Source: Nostoc sp. CHAB 5844 (GTDB lineage Bacteria; Cyanobacteriota; Cyanobacteriia; Cyanobacteriales; Nostocaceae). Taken from it: a stretch of DNA of 64,000 bases. The translations under genes and the position numbers were made by a program. Shown here one piece after another: positions 55,657 through 64,000 of the stretch (the first letter of the stretch is position 1; each line of letters opens with the position of its first letter). The notes under the pieces were generated by a model, which made no database searches, was not told where the DNA came from, and saw nothing but the letters and a program-made list of their open reading frames with translations. The stretch spans positions 43,176 through 107,175 of the forward strand of contig NZ_JAIVFW010000019.1 of the NCBI RefSeq assembly GCF_020829595.1, written 5' to 3'.

Positions 55657-58600
55657 CTATTCCGAATCTTCGTCAATCAAAGCATTGCGATCGAGTATGA
55701 GTAAGTTACGCAGTTGGTCTGTATCTAATTCTGTTAACCATTCTTCACCCGCACTCACGACTTGTTCCGCTAACTGCTTTTTACTTTCAATCATGTCGTG
55801 AATTTTTTCTTCTAAAGTGCCAGTACAAACAAATTTATGTACTTGCACATTCCTTGTTTGACCAATCCGAAATACTCGGTCTGTGGCTTGGTTTTCGATT
55901 GCCGGATTCCACCATCTATCAAAGTGAAATACATGATTCGCACGAGTTAAATTTAATCCGACACCACCTGCTTTTAAAGAAAGAATCATAATAGGCGGCC
56001 CTTGCGGATCATGTTGGAAACGGTCTACCATTTCCTCGCGTTGTTTTTTACTGGTGCTGCCATATAAGAAGAAAACTTCTCTGCCTAATTGCTTTTCTAA
56101 ATGAGGCTTGAGTAATTTACCCCATTCAGCAAATTGAGTGAAGATTAAAGCCCTGTCTCCTTCTGCGATCGCCACATCTAACATTTCTTCTAGACATTGC
56201 AATTTACCAGAGTTATGTTGTGCTAATGTATTTTCTTTTAAATACTGGGAAGGGTGATTGCAAATTTGTTTCAGTTTAGTTAGTAACGCTAAAATCATGC
56301 CTCGTCGTTGCAATCCCTCAGCCGATTCTATTTCAACTAAAGATGTGTCTACTGCTTGTTGATAAAGTGCGGCTTGTTCTGTAGTCAAACCACAAAATAT
56401 GGTCATTTCTTGCTTATCTGGCAAGTCTTGAATAATTTCGCGGTCTGTTTTCAATCGTCTTAAAATAAATGGTTGGACTAATGAACGCAATTGAGTTAGA
56501 GAAGCGGCATCACCGTACTTTTCAATTGGCATGGCAAACCGCCGTTGAAAGAATTGTTTATTGCCCAAATAACCAGGATTGAGGAAATCTAAAATCGACC
56601 ATAATTCTTGCAGTCTATTTTCTACTGGTGTGCCTGTTAACGCGATGCGGAATGTTGCATTTAACTGTCGAACTGCCTGCGACTGTTTGGCATCAGGATT
56701 TTTCACATTTTGAGCTTCATCTAATACAATTATCTGCCAAGAAACAGTCTGCAATAATTTTACATCTCTGTGAATTAATGAATAACTGGTAATGATTAAA
56801 TCATGATTTTCTACGGCTGCGACAAATGCCTTACCTTTAGGGCGTTTGTCACCGTGATATTGCATTACTTTCAGGCTAGGGGCAAACTTTTTAACTTCTC
56901 GTTCCCAGTTACCTAAAACAGAAGTTGGACAAACGAGTAATGTTGGTTCTTCTAGTGTATCCTGTTCTTTTATATTTAAAAGAAAGGCGATAAATTGAAT
57001 AGTATTATGACAAATAATATTATTAGCAACGAAATTGTGATGTTTGCTTACTTCAAAATCGTAAACCAAACCTTCGTAATCTACATCCTCAATGTTAGCA
57101 ATTCGGCAATAAAATACTTCTTTGTCAATTAAATGTTGCAAATGCTGTTTTGTAATATTGAGATTTTCTAAATCTAATTGAGCATAAGCTGCTAATGTTT
57201 TATTTGTCCACTTAGATGCTTTTAATAGCTGATATTGCTGTTGAGTTTCTCCAGAAATAATTTGGTTCATACAAACTACGACTTTTTGCAAACTTTTTCT
57301 GGAAAATTGCTGTGAACCATTAATATAAACTGTATTATGCATTCCCAGATGTCGCAAAGGTATACCAGTTGTTGTGACTGTTTGGGCGACAACGTCAGCA
57401 GCCAGAATACCTTCTATATTAGTGTTGCCAACTCGCTGACAAATTTCTTTTAACTTTTGCTGCTTTTGAGGGTAATTAAAACCAATCTCTTGCAAAAATC
57501 TTCGGGCTGAATTTCCCCCAATTACACCAATATAATGAGTACGGAAAATTCGCTTGCCATTGGTTGCACATTTTTGTTTAGACGAAATTCTTAACCAAAT
57601 TCCGAAGCGGCGTAGCAGTGCAGAAAGTTGCTGAATTAGTAAACTTGATGCTGTTGCAATTTCAATACTCCGCATACTGTTAACTACAGCAGACTCTGCA
57701 TCAAAATAGTTGCGTAAAAATAACCGCACACTATCTAAGTTAGCCTGCATAATGAAAAACGGAATGGATTTTTCTGCGGAAAGTTTACCCCAAACATAAC
57801 CTTTATTTTCGAGAAAGCGCCGATAAGCTTGGCTATTAATTCGCAGACAAGGAATCTTATTTGGGAAAGTACAAATACTAGGGCAATTAATTTTCAGATT
57901 GTAGCGATCGCCTATCCTCTGAAATGTTTGGCGTAAATCTTCTAATAAGTTCGGATCTTTTTGGGTAATGCTGAGATTTCCTATATCTTGTAGTTCATGG
58001 CCTTCAGCAATTTGCCAAGCCAAGAACTTGACTAAATCCGGGTCTTGTAACTGACCATGCCACAGCGTCTTAGCAGGAACACAGACGTAGTCTCCCACCT
58101 GCAAGTTGTTTGTCCAATCTTTATTTGTTAGTAACTTGTGACGATGGGTAATAGTCACGCTACTACCGTCTTGCAGCGTAATTTTTCTTAATTTTTCGCA
58201 TACTTGCTGCCGATACAATCGCTTAATAGATGCTTGTACAATTTTGCCAGTTGCTTCATCTAGGGAATTAACCAGTAACTCCTGAGTGGGTTCAGCCCAA
58301 AACCCTTCACCGTCAAATGTGGTGACTCCGGCATGATTGTTCCAGATAGCCTCAGCTGTCTGTAATATACCATTAACATTGATTAAAGTATCAGGCGCTA
58401 CGCATTTTCCTAGTCCCATGTCGTCGGCCAGACACGCGCCTAAACCCCAACGTTCCAAAAAAGCCAGCCAAGCAGCACCTCTTTCTTGATAAGGACGCAA
58501 TTTTCCTTGAAAACTTGCTGGTGTAGGTAAAGGTGTAATTTCCTGATTATTTGTTAACGCCCCAATCAATTCCTGTAATGCCCCAGATGCTTCAAAACTC

Positions 58601-60270
58601 ACTACTGGTAATTTTTCAATTACTTGAGTGTCTCCTGTACTCAGGCGCAAGGCATCTTCTAAGGAAAGTGCCATTTGTTCTTTGCGCGAAGCAAAAAATG
58701 TTTGGGCTGTCTTGATGTCTTGGGGACGTAACTCCACCCACTCGCCGTTAATTTCTACTAGGGGACTATTTAAAGCGACTAACCGATCAAACTCAGCTTT
58801 AGAAATTGTCTGTCCCCCAATTGCCAATTGCCATTGAAAATTCAGCAGACTTTGTAAACCTAGGCGTTCCTTTTGTTTTTTGGGAGTTTCGGCTGTAATC
58901 TTCAAACCTAAACGGTTCGCCAAGCCTTCGCGGTTTGTCAAACTGGGTGGCAAAATCACGCCTAAACCACTATCTTCTAATCTCCAAGCTACGGACTTGA
59001 TAAATTCATAGGCTTGGATGGGGTTCAGTTGGCAAGATTGAGGATATTCTGTTTCTAAGCTGGGTGCGATCGCCCCATACAATCGAGAAGCTAAACCCAA
59101 TCCTCGTAAAAAAGTTTCTTGGGGTTTTTCAATGGTGCGGTTTTGGTAAATTAATTGCTCAACTGGATTTTGCCAAATTGTGGCGGCATCAAGCAAAAAT
59201 TCTGGATTATCAGCAGCTTGGAGCAAATACGCCAGTTTCCACTCTGTTTCTTCTGCTTCTGGAGAATAAAGTTGAAAACAAGTGCGAAATAAGGCTTTTC
59301 CTGTCAGTTGATGCTGTAGCGGCAGAGTCCAAGCTTTGAGTGCCGCTTCTAACCGTTCTACGCCAATTGCATCTGCAACCACAGTATGAGATGCATTAGT
59401 TAAAGCTTGCAACCACTGCCGTACTGCCGATGGTATAGCAGCCATCACTCTGGTTTCAATTATGGGTTGAGTACCCACCATTTCCCGCACTTGGACATCT
59501 GTTGCACTGTTGAGAAATTCTAAAATTAATTCTTGTGCGGGCTTGGGTAAGTCTACAGAAACATCCCCATTCTCTATTTTCTGATAAGTCCGACAAGCCA
59601 GTGGCATTTTTGCTGTGAATTTTTCTAAACGAGTTCCATCTACAGCACTGTCTAAAAGCACTTGCCACCCAGCAGTTGTATTACCATCTGCTTGCTGTTG
59701 AATATTGGGTAAAAACTTAGAACGTGAAATTAAGTCTAAACTCCAACGTGCTACCTGTGACCAAAATCTTAAATCCCCGGCTAAAAAGGCATCTTCACCA
59801 CTAGCAACGTTGAGAGGAAGAGACTTAAGAAATTGAATTGCTTCGCTGGCATTAAGACAAAAACCTTCAACTTGCCAAGGTTGCAGGTATGGTGAAGTGT
59901 CGGACTCTAAATCTTGACTGGCAGAATGTACAGGTAATAAGTTGAATGTTTTATCTTCGCTGTTTTCTAAAATCTGAGTTGGTAAAGCGATAATTTGAGA
60001 ATAGGTTGGTATTGCTTCAGGTGGTTTTGCAGTTTTGCGCGATCGCGCCCCTTGAGTCTGTACTTGCTGTTGTTGGCTGCTGGTAATTGGGAGATTCCGC
60101 GCCGTTAACCACTCACTTAACTCCACTGCTGTCATAGCTAATGGATGTAGTGGTATATCTGTAGATTTAGTTAAATCCCAGTTTACTTGCGGCGATCGCC
60201 AAGTTTCTCCCCAGATAAATAAACAATTATTTTGATTTTTTCTTAAGTAACTACCGTGTAAAATCGCCAT
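55657..60270 (-). CDS. SNF2-family DEAD/DEAH-box helicase with an intein in motif I
   Basis: 1537 residues before splicing, 1070 after. Extein: a long N-terminal SNF2-associated region, then motif I DDMGLGK-T split by the intein, motif II VLDEAQNVKN, SLTGTP-type motif III (IALTGTPVENRLQELW), and C-terminal helicase motifs LKAGGVGLNLTRANHVFHFD and ATDRVFRIGQTRNVQVHKF. Family role: ATP-driven translocation on or remodelling of nucleoprotein; exact function unknown in bacteria. The insert restores a GKT Walker A after splicing, so activity should require splicing. Reading frame is continuous. The gene is preceded by a repeat-filled gap. Confidence 0.92.
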   Translation of the reverse strand: MAILHGSYLRKNQNNCLFIWGETWRSPQVNWDLTKSTDIPLHPLAMTAVELSEWLTARNLPITSSQQQQVQTQGARSRKTAKPPEAIPTYSQIIALPTQILENSEDKTFNLLPVHSASQDLESDTSPYLQPWQVEGFCLNASEAIQFLKSLPLNVASGEDAFLAGDLRFWSQVARWSLDLISRSKFLPNIQQQADGNTTAGWQVLLDSAVDGTRLEKFTAKMPLACRTYQKIENGDVSVDLPKPAQELILEFLNSATDVQVREMVGTQPIIETRVMAAIPSAVRQWLQALTNASHTVVADAIGVERLEAALKAWTLPLQHQLTGKALFRTCFQLYSPEAEETEWKLAYLLQAADNPEFLLDAATIWQNPVEQLIYQNRTIEKPQETFLRGLGLASRLYGAIAPSLETEYPQSCQLNPIQAYEFIKSVAWRLEDSGLGVILPPSLTNREGLANRLGLKITAETPKKQKERLGLQSLLNFQWQLAIGGQTISKAEFDRLVALNSPLVEINGEWVELRPQDIKTAQTFFASRKEQMALSLEDALRLSTGDTQVIEKLPVVSFEASGALQELIGALTNNQEITPLPTPASFQGKLRPYQERGAAWLAFLERWGLGACLADDMGLGKCVAPDTLINVNGILQTAEAIWNNHAGVTTFDGEGFWAEPTQELLVNSLDEATGKIVQASIKRLYRQQVCEKLRKITLQDGSSVTITHRHKLLTNKDWTNNLQVGDYVCVPAKTLWHGQLQDPDLVKFLAWQIAEGHELQDIGNLSITQKDPNLLEDLRQTFQRIGDRYNLKINCPSICTFPNKIPCLRINSQAYRRFLENKGYVWGKLSAEKSIPFFIMQANLDSVRLFLRNYFDAESAVVNSMRSIEIATASSLLIQQLSALLRRFGIWLRISSKQKCATNGKRIFRTHYIGVIGGNSARRFLQEIGFNYPQKQQKLKEICQRVGNTNIEGILAADVVAQTVTTTGIPLRHLGMHNTVYINGSQQFSRKSLQKVVVCMNQIISGETQQQYQLLKASKWTNKTLAAYAQLDLENLNITKQHLQHLIDKEVFYCRIANIEDVDYEGLVYDFEVSKHHNFVANNIICHNTIQFIAFLLNIKEQDTLEEPTLLVCPTSVLGNWEREVKKFAPSLKVMQYHGDKRPKGKAFVAAVENHDLIITSYSLIHRDVKLLQTVSWQIIVLDEAQNVKNPDAKQSQAVRQLNATFRIALTGTPVENRLQELWSILDFLNPGYLGNKQFFQRRFAMPIEKYGDAASLTQLRSLVQPFILRRLKTDREIIQDLPDKQEMTIFCGLTTEQAALYQQAVDTSLVEIESAEGLQRRGMILALLTKLKQICNHPSQYLKENTLAQHNSGKLQCLEEMLDVAIAEGDRALIFTQFAEWGKLLKPHLEKQLGREVFFLYGSTSKKQREEMVDRFQHDPQGPPIMILSLKAGGVGLNLTRANHVFHFDRWWNPAIENQATDRVFRIGQTRNVQVHKFVCTGTLEEKIHDMIESKKQLAEQVVSAGEEWLTELDTDQLRNLLILDRNALIDEDSE
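57004..58404 (-). mobile_element. intein with LAGLIDADG-type homing endonuclease
   Basis: 467 residues, starting with Cys (CVAPDTLINVNG, block A) and ending NNIICHN before Thr+1. Block B is VTITHRHKLLT, block F VYDFEVSKHHNFVA, and the penultimate His and terminal Asn are present, so splicing chemistry looks intact. Two dodecapeptide-like endonuclease motifs are FLAWQIAEGH and FLRNYFDAES, which suggests a LAGLIDADG homing endonuclease. The insertion point is between Lys and Thr of the helicase GKT, a conserved site used by inteins of ATPases. Boundaries are placed by these motifs. Confidence 0.92.
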
Positions 60271-60511
60271 TTTTAACTACTCAGATTTTTCCCAAACTAA
60301 ATTATTTAAAATAAATTTTTAATTTCTATGATTTACTTGTTTTTAGGTTATTTCTAAATTATCAAATTATTACTTAATTTATCAAAAATAGCAATTTAAA
60401 TATCTGCTAAAAATCAAATTTTTAATTATAAATAATTTGTGGTTTGGTGATTGAATTAATCATTATTTTGTTGAGGCTAGTGCAGCTATGTTTGCAACAC
60501 TGATACTATTG
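60271..60511. other. AT-rich upstream region of the SNF2 gene
   Basis: No gene is seen. About 240 bp of strongly AT-rich DNA precede the helicase start on the minus strand; its promoter would be here. Confidence 0.45.
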
Positions 60512-60858
60512 TAAGCTAATAATCACAAAAGTTTGCTTGTTGAGACCGCAAGGGGAGCCAGCGCGCCCCTTGCGGGTTTCCCGACAGCCGCGCGACTGGC
60601 GTGGCTCTTGAGCAGAGGAGCCAGTGCGTTGCGGTGAATCAGTGCGGCGGGAGGGTTTCCCTCCGGAGCCACTGCGGTCTTGGGGTCTCCCCAAGTGGAG
60701 CAAGTTGCATCAGGCAACCGTGTTAGCGCAGCGTTAGCGACGCTCTTGAGCGTCACCCGAAGGGAGGTTCCAAGAGTTGTAGCAATTGGCGTGAGCAGAG
60801 GAGAGGGTTTGAAGTTTTTCCCCAAATTTTCAATTGTGCAACTTGTAAGCACAAAAGC
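60512..60858. repeat. about 350-bp dispersed element, copy B
   Basis: It begins TAAGCTAATAATCAC and TTTGCTTGTTGAGACCGCAA and ends TTGTGCAACTTGTAAGCACA, which are the inverted versions of the ends at 44931-45169. The interior is longer than copy A by about 110 bp and holds several GC-rich units (AGCCAGTGCGTTGCGGTGA, TTAGCGACGCTCTTGAGCGT, GGGTTTCCCGAC). Small open frames that cross it are repeat by-products. It lies between the SNF2 and pnp genes; the remaining 60859-61235 shows no gene and should contain the pnp promoter. Confidence 0.7.
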
Positions 60859-61235
60859 TTATAACCAGGTTTACATACTGGTGTGATATTATTTTCTTCT
60901 AATTTAATGATGATTTAAGAAATATAGGAGTCCGTTGAGGAGTTGTAAAAAAATCTACTTTCTATTCCCTGCCTCCACTAGTAGTTAATAAATCACATAG
61001 ATTACTATATGTGCAATTACTAAAACTTTTGAGTATGATTAGGCATATTCTACCTGTGGCAATCTTAAGAGATAACCAAGCCGTCGAATCTACTGCCGCT
61101 TGATCGGCAAATATGTAATACATTTGGCAGGGAATAACTTGTTTATCTTTGTATGTAATAGAAGCCAGCCAGAGTGCATAAATGTTAGGATTGCCACAGA
61201 GAGAGAATAGCGTGCATAGAAGGAAAAAAAACTGA

Positions 61236-63392
61236 ATGGCAGAAGTTGAAAAGTCAATATCCTTTGATGGACGGGATATTCGACTGAAGTTAGGCCTACT
61301 AGCTCCCCAGGCTGGTGGGTCGGTTTTGATAGAATCAGGGGATACATCTGTTTTGGTAACAGCTACGCGAGCAGAAGCCAGAGAAGGCATTGATTTTCTT
61401 CCCCTGACAGTAGATTACGAAGAAAGACTTTATGCAGCCGGTAGAATTCCTGGTGGGATTATGCGCCGGGAAGGTCGTCCACCAGAAAAAGCAATTCTCA
61501 CCAGCCGTCTCATAGACCGTCCTCTGCGTCCTCTGTTCCCTTCATGGTTGCGGGATGACCTGCAAATTGTGGCTTTAACATTATCAATGGATGAGTTAGT
61601 GCCACCCGATGTTCTAGCAGTCACTGGTGCTTCCATAGCTACCTTGATTGCCCAGATTCCCTTTAACGGGCCAATGGCAGCCGTGCGGGTAGGCTTAGTA
61701 GGAGATGATTTCATTATTAATCCTACTTATGCCGAAATTGAAGCTGGAGACCTAGACTTAATCGTAGCAGGTTCGCCAGAAGGTGTAATCATGATCGAGG
61801 CAGGAGCCAATCAGCTGCCAGAGCGAGATATTATCGAAGCAATTGATTTTGGCTACGAAGCGGTGCGCGATTTAATTAAAGCGCAGCAAGATATAGTCGC
61901 AGAACTGGGTTTACAAATAATTCAGCAAGCACCACCAGCGGTAGACCAGACCCTGGAAAATTATATTCGCGATCGCGCCAATGACGAGATTAAGAAAATT
62001 CTGTCTCAATTTGAATTTACTAAAACTGAACGCGATCATGCTTTAGATGTAGTTAAAGACACAATCGAAATTGCGATCGCTGAATTACCAGAAGAAGATC
62101 CAGTTCGCGTAGCTGCTACTGCTGACCCCAAAGCAGTTGGTAAGACTTTTAAAGAAATCACCAAATATTTCATGCGCCGTCAAATCGTCGAAGATAACGT
62201 ACGCGTTGATGGTCGCAAGCTAGATGAAGTGCGTCCTGTTTCTTGTCAAGTTAGTGTCTTACCAAAACGAGTCCACGGCAGTGGTTTATTTAATCGTGGA
62301 CTAACTCAGGTATTATCCAACTGTACCCTGGGTACTCCTGGCGATGCCCAAAACCTTAACGATGACCTGCAAATAGACCAATCTAAACGTTACTTACACC
62401 ATTACAACTTCCCCCCCTTCTCCGTGGGGGAAACTAAGCCATTACGTGCGCCTGGTAGACGAGAAATTGGTCACGGCGCTTTAGCAGAACGAGCCATCTT
62501 GCCAATTCTGCCACCCAAGGAACAATTTCCTTATGTAATTCGGGTCGTCTCGGAAGTACTTTCTTCCAATGGTTCCACCTCAATGGGTTCAGTCTGCGGT
62601 TCTACCCTCGCTCTCATGGATGCTGGTGTACCGATTATCAAACCCGTCAGCGGTGCGGCAATGGGTCTGATTAAAGAAGGTGATGAAGTCCGCGTTTTGA
62701 CTGATATTCAGGGCATTGAAGACTTCTTAGGTGATATGGACTTCAAAGTTGCTGGCACGGATACTGGGATTACAGCCTTACAAATGGACATGAAAATCCC
62801 TGGTCTGTCTTTGGAAACCATTGCCCAAGCCGTTCACCAAGCCAAAGAAGCGCGGTTGCACATCCTGGAGAAAATGCTCCAAACCATCGACCAACCACGC
62901 ACAGAAACATCACCCTACGCACCACGTCTGCTGACTGTCAAGATTGACCCAGACATGATTGGTTTAGTCATTGGCCCTGGCGGCAAGACGATTAAAGGCA
63001 TCACCGAAGAAACTGGTGCCAAAATCGACATTGAAGATGATGGTACAGTGACCATATCTGCTGTCGATGAAAGCAAAGCCAAGAAAGCGCGGAACATCAT
63101 TCAAGGTATGACCCGCAAGCTGCATGAAGGGGATGTCTACGTAGGGCGTGTAACTCGAATTATCCCAATTGGTGCATTCGTGGAATTCCTACCTGGTAAG
63201 GAAGGTATGATCCACATTTCTCAACTTGCTGACTACCGAGTTGGTAAAGTTGAAGATGAAGTCGCCGTAGGGGATGAAGTAATTATCAAAGTGCGCGAGA
63301 TTGACGGAAAAGGACGGATTAATCTCACACGTTTGGGTATACATCCAGATCAAGCAGCTGCGGCGCGAGAAGCTGCGGCAGTGAATCGATAA
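61236..63392 (+). CDS. pnp: polynucleotide phosphorylase
   Basis: 718 residues, normal length. Two RNase PH domains occur (first about 1-230, second about 310-540 with [15 protein letters not shown] and a catalytic Asp in [20 protein letters not shown]). A helical linker lies between them. A KH domain with GxxG ([11 protein letters not shown], about 575) and a C-terminal S1 domain ([20 protein letters not shown], about 630) follow. It degrades RNA phosphorolytically 3' to 5' and can add A-rich tails. RBS GAAGGA lies upstream of the ATG at about 9-15 nt. Downstream is a hairpin. Confidence 0.97.
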   Translation: MAEVEKSISFDGRDIRLKLGLLAPQAGGSVLIESGDTSVLVTATRAEAREGIDFLPLTVDYEERLYAAGRIPGGIMRREGRPPEKAILTSRLIDRPLRPLFPSWLRDDLQIVALTLSMDELVPPDVLAVTGASIATLIAQIPFNGPMAAVRVGLVGDDFIINPTYAEIEAGDLDLIVAGSPEGVIMIEAGANQLPERDIIEAIDFGYEAVRDLIKAQQDIVAELGLQIIQQAPPAVDQTLENYIRDRANDEIKKILSQFEFTKTERDHALDVVKDTIEIAIAELPEEDPVRVAATADPKAVGKTFKEITKYFMRRQIVEDNVRVDGRKLDEVRPVSCQVSVLPKRVHGSGLFNRGLTQVLSNCTLGTPGDAQNLNDDLQIDQSKRYLHHYNFPPFSVGETKPLRAPGRREIGHGALAERAILPILPPKEQFPYVIRVVSEVLSSNGSTSMGSVCGSTLALMDAGVPIIKPVSGAAMGLIKEGDEVRVLTDIQGIEDFLGDMDFKVAGTDTGITALQMDMKIPGLSLETIAQAVHQAKEARLHILEKMLQTIDQPRTETSPYAPRLLTVKIDPDMIGLVIGPGGKTIKGITEETGAKIDIEDDGTVTISAVDESKAKKARNIIQGMTRKLHEGDVYVGRVTRIIPIGAFVEFLPGKEGMIHISQLADYRVGKVEDEVAVGDEVIIKVREIDGKGRINLTRLGIHPDQAAAAREAAAVNR

Positions 63393-63426
63393 ATCGATTT
63401 GGGATTTTAGAGAATATCTAAAATCC

Positions 63427-63451
63427 GCGATGCCTTTGTTGTAGGCATCGC
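63427..63451 (+). terminator. likely pnp terminator
   Basis: Arms GCGATGCC and GGCATCGC with a 9-nt loop, 35 bp after the pnp stop, followed after a few bases by CTTCTTT. A moderate match to an intrinsic terminator. Confidence 0.45.
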
Positions 63452-63885
63452 CGTAGCTTCTTTAAAAGTTTTGTCCAAGGGTATATAAATCAATAAAAAA
63501 TAAGCCGAACGAATGAACTCGCGGCTATTAGAACTAAGCCTGCCTTCGCAGGCTAAAAAAATTACAAGATTTCCCAGTCGGGAATTAGCGATTTTTGCTG
63601 ATAGTGTGTGGCTTGGTTATGAATATAGTTAGGTGTAGCTCGAATATAAAAAAAATGTTCTTAAAAAATACCTATCCGCAGGTCGAAGTTATCTTTAGCT
63701 CAAACTATGCATTGTTCTAACCGAGGAGGGTGAGCAAAAGCATTTACAAAGGTGTCAGGATTAGTAAAGTCGAATGAATACATTCCAAGTTTTCAGCATT
63801 GACTTTATCTGTTCATGTATATCAGGCTCACGAATGATTAAAATCAACTGTAATTATTGTATTTAATAAGTGATTATAGCGTTTC
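63452..63885. other. intergenic region after pnp with a second hairpin
   Basis: No gene is recognised. A short strong stem with arms AGCCTGC and GCAGGCT lies at 63537-63554, followed by AAAAAAATT, similar to repeat hairpins common in this group of organisms. A 27-codon frame on the minus strand near 63700-63785 is too short and lacks support. Confidence 0.5.
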
Positions 63886-63999
63886 TTAGTCTAGTGAAGT
63901 ACAGTAACAACAGTGGGTATACCAATTATAAATATCATTCAAAGAGACTTGGTTAAAAGCAGTTTCAATGGCTTCTGCTAAAGAAGGATAACTTCTAGC
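63886..63999 (-). CDS. C-terminal fragment of an IS630-like transposase
   Basis: A minus-strand frame enters from the right edge and ends at TAA (63886-63888), giving about 37 residues. Its tail (SLNDIYNWYTHCCYCTSLD) resembles the C-terminus of IS630-family transposases in cyanobacteria, which typically end with a Trp-x-x-His-Cys-type motif. Whether the element is complete lies outside the window. Confidence 0.6.
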   Translation of the reverse strand, partial: ARSYPSLAEAIETAFNQVSLNDIYNWYTHCCYCTSLD

Positions 64000-64000
64000 A

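Noticed and set aside
60512..60886. Short open frames on both strands in the gap before pnp
   Set aside because: They cross the dispersed repeat and share its sequence with frames at 44931-45160, so they are by-products of repeats.
63700..63785. 27-codon minus-strand frame near the right edge
   Set aside because: Too short, bounded by stops, and without recognisable similarity; may be decayed sequence.

Overview
The window reads as chromosome of a heterocyst-forming (Nostocales) cyanobacterium. The evidence is the frequent HIP1 octamer GCGATCGC, heptamer tandem repeats of the GAGTGCT type, many small dispersed repeats and MITE-like elements, cyanobacterial gene types (CobN, SLH-domain OprB porin, hemagglutinin-type TPS adhesin), and a gene order peptidoglycan-binding protein / furA / sigC that I recall from Anabaena sp. 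PCC 7120 (alr1690-all1691-all1692). No species can be named from sequence alone.

Layout. (1) 1-9815, + strand: a cluster whose products look like type IV secretion components in the order VirB2, B3, B4, B5-like, B6, B8, B8, B10, B9, without relaxase, VirD4 or VirB11 in view. (2) 9816-16700: a repeat-filled gap, a 1549-residue TPS-type secreted adhesin, and a convergent TonB-like protein with a Gly/Ser/Thr repeat linker. (3) 17100-33374: an organosulfur island. On the minus strand are tauD, two SsuA-like binding proteins, a methyltransferase, two near-duplicate amidohydrolases and a ferredoxin/flavoprotein pair. On the plus strand are a porin, ssuD-ssuC-ssuB and a hydroxyacid dehydrogenase. 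A 30-bp operator-like sequence is shared by the regions upstream of the flavoprotein gene and of ssuD. (4) 33840-41986: nanE, a GAF histidine kinase, cobN and a peptidoglycan-binding protein. The kinase and cobN, which are divergent, each carry the same 116-bp repeat inside the reading frame. (5) 42107-47559: furA, sigC, a repeat-filled gap, a truncated PIN-type gene, gpsA, lipA and tRNA-Pro(CGG). (6) 48176-54861: a lasso-peptide (RiPP) cluster B1-B2-C-A-kinase-ABC transporter, including a 58-codon precursor gene, with a convergent PadR-type regulator. (7) 55657-63999: a SNF2-family helicase interrupted by a 467-residue intein exactly inside its GKT motif, pnp, and the end of an IS630-like transposase at the window edge.

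Working together: the island couples outer-membrane entry (porin), periplasmic capture (two binding proteins), import (SsuBC) and desulfonation (SsuD, TauD), with amidohydrolases and a flavoprotein/ferredoxin pair probably acting on a specific organosulfur substrate. The lasso cluster contains all the parts needed to make and export a peptide (leader-binding B1, protease B2, cyclase C, exporter), plus an HPr-kinase-like tailoring enzyme. The most interesting items are the lasso precursor, whose core is non-canonical; the coding-sequence-invading 116-bp repeat pair; the shared operator; and the unusual chromosomal T4SS-like cluster.
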